20,183 nt of DNA from a virus, in the IMG/VR virus record IMGVR_UViG_3300025450_000159, positions 1 to 20,183 of that record; one strand, 5' to 3'. A program made the position numbers and the translations under genes. Within the stretch, counting starts at the first letter, position 1. Every line of letters begins with the position of its first letter. The notes beneath the pieces are model-generated. The model made no database searches. It was not told the origin of the DNA and saw only the letters and a program-made list of their open reading frames with translations. Of this stretch, positions 7,701 to 12,694 are shown one piece after another.

Positions 7701-7856
7701 GTCACGCAAACGTTGGGGCGCAATGAACTGCGCTGATCCATCAATACCTTCCCAATCCATCGTAGGAGTTTGCACACCCTGATTTGCAAAACCAATAGAA
7801 TTACTATTGACATTGCCTGATTTAGAAAAGAAATAATTGCGTAATGACAAACCCAT
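4770..7856 (-). CDS. Large beta-rich virion protein, 1028 aa
   Basis: The N-terminal 345 residues look like a folded domain (DWEGIDGSAQFIAPQRLRDV, later FYMASNVNFGTSVTGQYQRV and WTKVQMIWMEYAWYGAGALR). Residues about 350-900 are Ala/Thr/Ser/Gly-rich beta modules. Four copies of a G-(Q/M)-x-(V/F/L)-x-G-x-GV-x-x-(G/S)-T motif occur near 463, 541, 593 and 662, and two copies of a different ITFASAHGL/VTFASAHGY module near 377 and 806. A more conserved C-terminal domain follows (LNTLGSYNSFAEQDLSAIQC...). Such mosaics are typical of tail-fibre, neck or head-decoration proteins. An AGGGG Shine-Dalgarno precedes the ATG. A receptor-binding or virion-surface role is likely but the exact structure is unknown; no chaperone or lyase motif was seen. 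Confidence 0.75.
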   Translation of the reverse strand: MGLSLRNYFFSKSGNVNSNSIGFANQGVQTPTMDWEGIDGSAQFIAPQRLRDVVGKLKISQSQNIYDADFEYGVQPLRWENVIQNVSGQAYIVQNPGLGGVSMNIGGGNTPGDITIRQSRPYHRYQPGKTFYMASNVNFGTSVTGQYQRVGIFDDSNGIFFMQYGTPTPTNPYAMNVVVRSDSGGLPVDTVFSADTWNGNKQIRDALDWTKVQMIWMEYAWYGAGALRWGVVLNGEPYILHQIGAGNGAYTGSSQTTPWSRTGNLPVRYEQRDTGSAVASLMTHYGVSVLIEGSIDKQRGFTYSYGNNAKTQNRTVPASSVRYPAMSFRMRAVGSDIFDQTNAACTGGSPQTLTISAATPAISSVVGQPNSGQALVTFASAHGYAVTNPANANNPAQYVTLSSFTQVATSTSTNYSISNAAVALANYSFQSSTSVSGASGTNQFLVSNAISASTGQPNLLAVGQVVNGTGVATGTTISAVTYYGTVSNPGDGLSVVYPTTAIVTLSANLSTQAAGTYSIYAPASSTLLTTTAVASGAFQPGMTLSGTGVTSGTTITAQLTAFNASVVAPTFASGGAAGQNTIVLSAGTSISAGQYVTGTGVPPGTIVESIATATVTLSNNLTVQAAGTYTFYSMAASQAYASGGAVGSSVVVLAAGTNFAVGQIFTGIGVPNSTIITVINGSTITLNKAFTVQASGQYSAQAPAANGVYQLSTNQGTVSGTVTGTTTYAAQTWLIQQVPTTTTMVLPIQLVSGATLTSTPTATYWAANQWVGKFVYYQASLPSISAIAAATSSTIAGLTQYSAVITFASAHGLKQGDVIIISGSSPTTYNGIWSVSIPATNPTTTASITFGTTTPGSYVSGASAVSPYTGRITSNTTSAITFGDVVTGQPLANAPASGNSYQIGLIDRGQLLPATLLLNSSATCLVELISSTPTNQLSLQNASFVALNTLGSYNSFAEQDLSAIQCTGGEVVYAFSTPPNGLQQLDLGNFFPVLTNVRGNVADILTVAVTSSAGATVQVNVVAQEAMA
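5760..6536 (-). repeat. Four degenerate beta-repeat units within the 1028-aa virion protein
   Basis: Residues about 441-699 contain four related units. The core motifs are VGQVVNGTGVATGTTI, PGMTLSGTGVTSGTTI, AGQYVTGTGVPPGTIV and VGQIFTGIGVPNSTII. Units 1, 3 and 4 then continue through a TVTLS-type strand to QAAGTY or QASGQY; unit 2 is shorter. Units 3 and 4 are most alike, both opening ASGGA. The same core appears once in the adaptor protein at the left edge. Repetition at protein level suggests stepwise duplication. Confidence 0.75.
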
Positions 7857-7881
7857 ATAAACCCCTAATTAAGCCAAAGAA

Positions 7882-7897
7882 AGGGGCCGTAGCCCCT
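7882..7897 (-). terminator. Short GC stem-loop between virion genes, weak terminator candidate
   Basis: On the minus strand AGGGGC-TACG-GCCCCT forms a perfect 6-bp stem with a four-base loop, followed by TTCTTT. It lies seconds after the stop of the 237-aa gene (TAA at 7905-7903) and before the Shine-Dalgarno of the 1028-aa gene. The T tract is interrupted, so it may only partly terminate and could instead lower expression of, or protect, the downstream or upstream message. Confidence 0.5.
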
Positions 7898-7902
7898 ACT
7901 GA

Positions 7903-8616
7903 TTAGTCGTAGTTACCGTATGGGTAGGTAGTTGCGTTACCAACGTTAACTGATGGGTCATTCTGTACATACTGAATAATGATGTTTAATTTACCAGCAT
8001 TAACAGAAGTCAAACTTGATACAGTCATAGCCAAGTTAACAACCACTTGTGAGAACCATGTAGGTTGCTGACCAGGTTGTAAGTTCTGTACATCTTGCAA
8101 TGTAGACTGTGCATTAGCGTACTGAGCAGCAGTAAATGTTGCTGTTGAACGACCAATGCTTGAACCTGTAATGGCTGCAACAGTAGCATATGTTCCACCA
8201 GTTGTTACAAAGTTGTTTGCAATGTATGGCTGAATAGATGTTACTGCGTGAGTACCGTCTGTAGGCTGAACAATGTTATCAATAAAGATATTTTGGATGT
8301 AAGACTGGTAAGGCAGTAAGAATACTGCGCCACGATAGTTTGTACCAGATGCATCAGCAGTTGGAGCCGTTGCCGCTGTTGGGCCTGTATTTACAAATGC
8401 ACCAGCTTGTGGTGTGTAAATAGTAGCTTGTGAGTTAGGTAATGTGTTAGATGTAACAAATATACCAGATGCTCCACCGTATCCAGCAGTACCAACAGTA
8501 GTGTTGGAAAAGTCTAATAGGCAAGATTGTGATAGTAAAACTGGGCCAACGTTACGTTGTGCGCCAAAACGGTTATCGCCCGATAGGATTGGGCCTTCAA
8601 AGGTGGAACGTGCCAT
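7903..8616 (-). CDS. Virion structural protein candidate, 237 aa
   Basis: The sequence is Ala/Thr/Gly/Asn-rich with few charged residues, typical of beta-rich virion proteins: MARSTFEGPILSGDNRFGAQ at the start, then alternating hydrophobic and Thr/Gly segments, ending NATTYPYGNYD. A segment FSQVVVNLAMTVSSLTSVNA, then LNIIIQYVQND looks like paired beta strands. It is the first gene after the capsid-gene terminator and the strong promoter at 8733-8706, with an AAGGA site upstream of ATG 8616, so it is probably highly expressed. It could be a head-decoration or minor capsid protein; I cannot assign a specific family. Confidence 0.65.
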   Translation of the reverse strand: MARSTFEGPILSGDNRFGAQRNVGPVLLSQSCLLDFSNTTVGTAGYGGASGIFVTSNTLPNSQATIYTPQAGAFVNTGPTAATAPTADASGTNYRGAVFLLPYQSYIQNIFIDNIVQPTDGTHAVTSIQPYIANNFVTTGGTYATVAAITGSSIGRSTATFTAAQYANAQSTLQDVQNLQPGQQPTWFSQVVVNLAMTVSSLTSVNAGKLNIIIQYVQNDPSVNVGNATTYPYGNYD

Positions 8617-8705
8617 TATAAGTTTCCTTATGCAAAAGATACCTTGTTAATCGTTGCATCGTCTGCTGGGCCAGTGGCAACAAGGTTGAATTCCCAGATG
8701 CATAG

Positions 8706-8733
8706 ATAATACATCAAATAAATAAATTGTCAA
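8706..8733 (-). promoter_or_regulatory. Strong sigma70-like promoter for the second structural operon
   Basis: On the minus strand a perfect TTGACA (8733-8728) is followed by a 16-base AT-rich spacer and TATTAT (8711-8706). The predicted start near 8699 leaves a leader of about 80 bases before the ATG at 8616. The -35 box lies just after the terminator of the capsid gene, so transcription would be restarted here. It indicates use of host RNA polymerase for late genes. Identification is by consensus match only. Confidence 0.75.
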
Positions 8734-8734
8734 C

Positions 8735-8763
8735 AAAAAAGGGAGCCGAAGCCCCCTTTTTTT
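8735..8763 (-). terminator. Intrinsic terminator after the major capsid gene
   Basis: On the minus strand GGGGGC-TTCG-GCTCCC forms a 6-bp stem closed by a UUCG tetraloop, flanked by seven A before and six T after. One pair is G-U in the minus-strand RNA but A-C in the plus-strand RNA, so the structure is best on the minus strand. It begins 13 bases after the stop codon of the capsid gene. A run of A upstream would extend the stem with A-U pairs. Confidence 0.88.
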
Positions 8764-8776
8764 ACTGATCAAAAGA

Positions 8777-9679
8777 TCAATATGTACCGTAGATTCCTAG
8801 TGGATCTGACCAACCAAAAGAGTAACGCTCTCTTGATTTGTAACGTACGTTCCCTGTATCAAAATCTCCGTCCATTGAATTTTGCAGGGGTGTACGCTCG
8901 AAGTGTTTCATACCGTTAGGTACATCGGTTAACAAGAACCAAGCATTAGGCGCTGTCAAGAAGTGATTGATTGTGTATCCTTCTGGGATAGAACCATTGT
9001 TCTCGATAGCGTTAATGTCGTTGTTGTTTGTACCAACACGCAATTTAGTTTCGAGCAAGCGAGTTGCAACGAACTGTAGTGCAGGTGGAACAATCAACTT
9101 CTTGGGCTTAGCGGCGATCAAAAGACCACGCTCATCTGTCCAAGCTGCGATCTGAATAACTGCGTTTTCAAGCGCTGTTTCGTTCAGGTCAGCAGGTGTA
9201 GATGGTGCGTTGGAGTTTGTTCCACCGTTAACCAATGGGTGTGAAGAGTTAAACAAAGATACACCGTCACCACCAACATAAGCGGAGTTAAATCCGTTAT
9301 TAAGTGGAGCAGCAGCTTTTACCTGCTTTGTGTATGCCATAGCACGGGCAAGACCCTTGGTGTAGCGAGCAGACAAGCTGTCGTACAAGTTATCCTCAAT
9401 CGCCTCTTCGGTGATTGCGAATCCAAGAGCAATAGTCTCATGGTTATAGCGAGTTGTCCATGCCTCTTGCGCATTGTCGTAGCTGATGGCTGTGCCCTCG
9501 GCTTTGACTGGTGCTGCTGAGAAACCAGACAGTTTTGTTTCCTCTTCAAAAGAACGCTCAGAGGTTTCTGTTTCATAGATCTCTTTGTGCTCTTCTCCGT
9601 ATCTTGCATACTCTAAACCAAACAATGCGTTTAATCCAGGAAGCAATTCCTTCAATAGTTGTGCTCTTGAAATAGCCAT
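8777..9679 (-). CDS. Major capsid protein, Mu gpT-like HK97 fold, 300 aa
   Basis: This is the shell-forming protein. The N-terminal helix MAISRAQLLKELLPGLNALF leads into an acidic E-loop-like segment (IYETETSERSFEEETKLSGF). Residues about 84-125 (LGFAITEEAIEDNLYD..., GLARAMAYTKQVKAA) and DGVSLFNSSHPLVNGG at 138-153 are typical of Mu-type gpT major head subunits. The C-terminus (YKSRERYSFGWSDPLGIYGT) also fits. There is no separate protease domain here, and 300 residues is normal for the family. It is preceded by a virion protein and a scaffold-like gene, and followed by a strong terminator, as expected for the most abundant product. An AAGGAGC site lies upstream of the start. Confidence 0.88.
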   Translation of the reverse strand: MAISRAQLLKELLPGLNALFGLEYARYGEEHKEIYETETSERSFEEETKLSGFSAAPVKAEGTAISYDNAQEAWTTRYNHETIALGFAITEEAIEDNLYDSLSARYTKGLARAMAYTKQVKAAAPLNNGFNSAYVGGDGVSLFNSSHPLVNGGTNSNAPSTPADLNETALENAVIQIAAWTDERGLLIAAKPKKLIVPPALQFVATRLLETKLRVGTNNNDINAIENNGSIPEGYTINHFLTAPNAWFLLTDVPNGMKHFERTPLQNSMDGDFDTGNVRYKSRERYSFGWSDPLGIYGTY

Positions 9680-9694
9680 TTAATTGCTCCTTAA

Positions 9695-10618
9695 TTAAGC
9701 GGTTTGAGTACCAGTAGCATTGTAGTAAGAATTCAAACCAAAGTTCATCTTAAAGAGTCCTTCTGGGTACTGAGTAAATACTAATGTACTGTTTGCTGGG
9801 ATGGTAATACCTGTAGAGGATGTACCTGCGGGAGAAACAACTGTTGCTGCCTGTGCGTTAATAGTAACGGCAGTTGCACCAGCCGCTGCTGCGGTAGCTA
9901 CAAAAGAACCTGTTCCAATGTATTGACCGTTAGCTGCTAAGTAACCAACTTCTGTACCAATAGGCAAAGCCACTGGTAATGCGCTGGTAACAAGTGATGT
10001 ACCGCCGCCGCCGCTTGTTAAAGTAGCAGTTGTAGCAGTAGCTGTATCACGAACTAGGTCAACCAAACGGAATGGGAATGTGCTGGTTGTTGCATATGAT
10101 GGTGTGCTTGTTACGGCAATACCGTTATATGAATCGCCAGTATTAATGTTTCCACCAACCGCTGCTGTAGAACCTGAGTAGTCTGAACCATAGAAGTTCA
10201 AACCAATCATAGGTGTAGAGATTGAACCTACTGTAATGCTAGTTGTACTTGTGGTAGCAACTGCTTTAAAGAGGACATCTGGATCATCAGTAACGTAAGC
10301 AAATGCGTCACCAGCCAATGTATTGGCGGGCCAATATTGACTGAAACGTTTTTGTTTAGATACTGGATCTGTGAATGTACAACCCACGAAGATACCGACT
10401 TGACCGTAACCTGCTCCACCAGTTGTTGCTGATGCGCCTGTAGTCATTGTTACACGAGTTACATAGCCACGGGTAATTGCAACCATATCGCCAAAGTAAA
10501 TATTGGTTCCAAAGTTATACTGAATCGGCAATTGTCTTGTCGATGCTGCATAAAATTGTCCACCAATAAGACTTACTGGCTTAAACCCGTATGGTGCGGG
10601 AATTGTTGGATATGCCAT
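9695..10618 (-). CDS. Virion protein next to capsid gene, possible decoration protein, 307 aa
   Basis: The N-terminus MAYPTIPAPYGFKPVSLIGG, then FYAASTRQLPIQYNFGTNIYFGD, resembles a family I recall from aquatic phage virion modules immediately before the major capsid gene. The middle and C-terminal parts are Ala/Thr/Gly-rich beta sequence with a Gly run (SGGGGTS at about 201-207), and the end LFKMNFGLNSYYNATGTQTA. It lies 15 bases upstream of the capsid gene in the same operon. Position and composition suggest a capsid-stabilising or decorating protein; a tail component is an alternative. No enzymatic motif is visible. Confidence 0.66.
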   Translation of the reverse strand: MAYPTIPAPYGFKPVSLIGGQFYAASTRQLPIQYNFGTNIYFGDMVAITRGYVTRVTMTTGASATTGGAGYGQVGIFVGCTFTDPVSKQKRFSQYWPANTLAGDAFAYVTDDPDVLFKAVATTSTTSITVGSISTPMIGLNFYGSDYSGSTAAVGGNINTGDSYNGIAVTSTPSYATTSTFPFRLVDLVRDTATATTATLTSGGGGTSLVTSALPVALPIGTEVGYLAANGQYIGTGSFVATAAAAGATAVTINAQAATVVSPAGTSSTGITIPANSTLVFTQYPEGLFKMNFGLNSYYNATGTQTA

Positions 10619-10634
10619 TTAAATCTCCAAAAAA

Positions 10635-11084
10635 TTAACTTTTACCGAATGTCACCTCGGAACGTCTGTCTTTAAACAGAGGCATCCTTGGATCACTATT
10701 GCGCATGAAAGTATTGTCAACAGATTCCATTTGAGCTTTGTTTTGGTTAGCGTAGTATTCCTGCGCTTGCTTAACAAACTCAGCAGGGATTCTGCAAAGC
10801 AATAATCCACCGACTTCAATGCCACCTTTAAATCGTCCATCTTGAACTTCATGCATCATTAACTCAGGATAATCTTCAGACTTGCAAGGCTCATAACCTT
10901 CACGAAGTCTCATAGAAATATTCTTAGGATCTGCTTGACCAACCATACTGATGCGGATGTACCTGTGTTCCCAACCTGGTCGTGGATCAGGCATTGGTAA
11001 CTGCTCAGGTGGCCTCCATGCATCTGGACGTTGGAAAGCTGCACGAGTTTCTACTTCTCTTGGTTTACGATTTTGTTCTGACAT
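10635..11084 (-). CDS. Conserved head-module protein of unknown function, 149 aa
   Basis: The central block (HRYIRISMVGQADPKNISMR, then LREGYEPCKSEDYPELMMHE) followed by GGIEVGGLLLCRIPAEFVKQ matches a conserved phage pattern (W.R....G..D..N...RLREG.EPV...DYP......G...GGL.L...P.E). These proteins commonly lie between scaffold and capsid genes, as here, and have no assigned function known to me. The N-terminus is Pro/Arg-rich and probably flexible. The gene starts two bases after the scaffold stop codon, so translation is probably coupled. A role in shell assembly or scaffold exit is an inference from position. Confidence 0.7.
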   Translation of the reverse strand: MSEQNRKPREVETRAAFQRPDAWRPPEQLPMPDPRPGWEHRYIRISMVGQADPKNISMRLREGYEPCKSEDYPELMMHEVQDGRFKGGIEVGGLLLCRIPAEFVKQAQEYYANQNKAQMESVDNTFMRNSDPRMPLFKDRRSEVTFGKS

Positions 11085-11086
11085 GA

Positions 11087-12010
11087 TTAAGCTCCTTTTC
11101 TTTCTTTAGCAACCTGACGGGCATAGTCCTCTAATGAGACACCAAGCCGCTTGGCGATATTTACCTGACTCTGGGTTAGTACGATTTTTTTAGACGCTGT
11201 ACTCCTAGACGCAGGTGCTACTATCGACTTCTTGGGTGGAGGAGATGCATCCACTTCAGTATCGCTATCAAAAGCATCTGGAAACCTAGTACGCATTTCG
11301 GAATCAATTCTTCGGTAATACTCTTCGCTCGATGGATTTAAGCGCTCATCTTGCGTGAGTTCCTCGTGTATGGCAAGCGCATAACTGGTCATGCGCCGAT
11401 CTGAGCCGAACCAAGGATTCTTATCTTTCCAGGCCTCCGCCTTTCGGTCTAGCTGCGCTGGTTGCGTTACCTGCGTTTGTACCTCATTCTTTTCCTCTTG
11501 TAAAGGGGTAGGCTTAAAATTATGTAACCTTTCTGCCTTAATCGTAACGGCAGTTAGTTCACTTTGTGCCTCAGCCAAAGCCTCTGCATCCCCCGTCTCA
11601 TAAGCAGCTTTGTACTTATTTTTGGCAGTTTGGATCTCATTGTCCACAACCTTTTTGGCTTGTTCTAAGAGAGCAGTTTGCCCTTGATTCAATGAACCTT
11701 TGAGCTTTTTGTTTTCTTCAACAACGGACTGAGCCAGCTTTAAAGCTTCCTCACGTTCACGATAAGCCGCTTCTTTTGCACGGCGTTCATCGTGATATCC
11801 CTTGGTGAAATGTTTAATTCTTTTCTTGACTGATTCGTTGTATGTTTCCAACTCATCATCAGAAAATTCTTTGGGCGGTTCGTCTGCGGGCTTGCGACCA
11901 CGATCTGGTTCAGGTGTATCGTCAATGATCTCAAGTTCTGGAGTCTCCTCCACTTCGACCTTGCTATCCACCTCATCAGGAAATTGAAATGTTCTTTTTT
12001 CTGTTGACAT
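11087..12010 (-). CDS. Scaffold-like protein, 307 aa
   Basis: The protein is highly charged and predicted mostly helical. An acidic N-terminus (VEVEETPELEIIDDTPEPDR) leads to a long Lys/Glu/Ala-rich coiled-coil region at about residues 55-175 (ERRAKEAAYREREEALKLAQ, VVEENKKLKGSLNQGQTALL). The basic C-terminus (TQSQVNIAKRLGVSLEDYAR, then QVAKERKGA) could be the capsid-binding tail. Composition, length and place between portal and capsid genes fit a podophage internal scaffold that guides procapsid assembly and then leaves. No sequence motif proves it, and no protease gene is visible. The start is nine bases after the GroES-like gene, with AAGGA upstream. Confidence 0.75.
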   Translation of the reverse strand: MSTEKRTFQFPDEVDSKVEVEETPELEIIDDTPEPDRGRKPADEPPKEFSDDELETYNESVKKRIKHFTKGYHDERRAKEAAYREREEALKLAQSVVEENKKLKGSLNQGQTALLEQAKKVVDNEIQTAKNKYKAAYETGDAEALAEAQSELTAVTIKAERLHNFKPTPLQEEKNEVQTQVTQPAQLDRKAEAWKDKNPWFGSDRRMTSYALAIHEELTQDERLNPSSEEYYRRIDSEMRTRFPDAFDSDTEVDASPPPKKSIVAPASRSTASKKIVLTQSQVNIAKRLGVSLEDYARQVAKERKGA

Positions 12011-12019
12011 AGTTTTTCC

Positions 12020-12424
12020 TTATGCTGCTCTTTGAATACCACGGGGGTCTTGCACGGTAGCCTCAACTTGATCGTCTTTGATCAAGCGAAATTCTTTGCC
12101 GTGTATCTTGATCCGTGTACCAGTATTGGGACGGACAATAACAAAGTCACCGACTTTGCATGATGGCCCAGATGGGAATCTGGTTGCATCTTTGTATGCA
12201 TCAGGCCCCATCTTCACTACGAATAATACTGGTGTCAGTACCTCTTCAAAGTGCATGGTCTGTGATGATTTAACTAACTCTCCTTCTCCTTCAAACTTCT
12301 CATCCACTTCAGGCAATACCGTCAGCAAATGAAACGTTTTAGGTTCGGGAAGTTGAGTAGCTTTGTCCTCCGCTTTCTTATTAAGAATGCCAGACAAGTC
12401 TACGGCTTGAACATTAAAGTCCAT
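12020..12424 (-). CDS. GroES-like phage co-chaperonin, 134 aa
   Basis: The core LLTVLPEVDEKFEGEGELVK (33-52), VLFVVKMGPDAYKD (66-79), FPSGPSCKVGDFVIVRPNTG (83-102) and TRIKIHGKEFRLIKDDQVEA (103-122) follows the Cpn10 fold: paired beta strands, a mobile loop near 41-60, then the GD-V-(hydrophobic)-G-(K/E)-(L/I)-x-x-(D/E)-D-(hydrophobic) signature of GroES-type proteins. It is longer than bacterial GroES (about 97 aa) because of an N-terminal extension and an insert. T4 gp31 is the established example of a phage co-chaperonin replacing GroES for capsid folding. No GroEL gene is visible, so host GroEL is the expected partner. A GGAGG site sits directly below a predicted leader pseudoknot (see 12431-12482). 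Confidence 0.82.
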   Translation of the reverse strand: MDFNVQAVDLSGILNKKAEDKATQLPEPKTFHLLTVLPEVDEKFEGEGELVKSSQTMHFEEVLTPVLFVVKMGPDAYKDATRFPSGPSCKVGDFVIVRPNTGTRIKIHGKEFRLIKDDQVEATVQDPRGIQRAA

Positions 12425-12430
12425 AATTTT

Positions 12431-12482
12431 CCTCCGCAGGGGGCTACAAAATAGCTTACCGATACGCCCCCGCCATATCGGT
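12431..12482 (-). promoter_or_regulatory. Predicted H-type pseudoknot against the GroES-like gene ribosome-binding site
   Basis: Read on the minus strand, ACCGATA (12482-12476) pairs with TATCGGT (12464-12458). The loop contains GGGGGC (12471-12466), which can pair with GCCCCC (12444-12439) just downstream. This gives a 7-bp stem 1, a 6-bp stem 2 (extendable by two pairs with a bulge) and a 13-base AT-rich linker. The GGAGG Shine-Dalgarno (12435-12431) begins three bases after stem 2. Folding could block ribosome loading. Base pairing is read directly; function is inference. Confidence 0.55.
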
Positions 12483-12490
12483 TCACTTCG

Positions 12491-12694
12491 TTATTCGTTG
12501 TCTTCGTCTTCCTTGAAACGTCTCATCATGGTGTCTATCTCGCCTTTGCAAAGGGACAAGCCCTTGAAAACACCACACATTTCAGAATACTCGGCATAGT
12601 CCCTGGCACTTTTGCCAGACAATGCAACTGCATATTGGTCTTCAATCTGCTTGATCTTTACCAATAGATGTTCAAGTATTTTTGCTTCCATCAT
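12491..12694 (-). CDS. Small helical protein, 67 aa, unknown function
   Basis: The protein is short, charged and likely all-helical (EAKILEHLLVKIKQIEDQYA, later EMCGVFKGLSLCKGEIDTMM, RRFKEDEDNE). It has two Cys residues in a CGVFKGLSLC spacing but no zinc pattern. Similar tiny helical proteins (with a CG.(I/F).GL motif) often follow phage portal genes. The start ATG overlaps the portal stop as ATGA (12694-12691), so translation is coupled. It may help portal or scaffold assembly, judged only from position. Confidence 0.65.
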   Translation of the reverse strand: MMEAKILEHLLVKIKQIEDQYAVALSGKSARDYAEYSEMCGVFKGLSLCKGEIDTMMRRFKEDEDNE

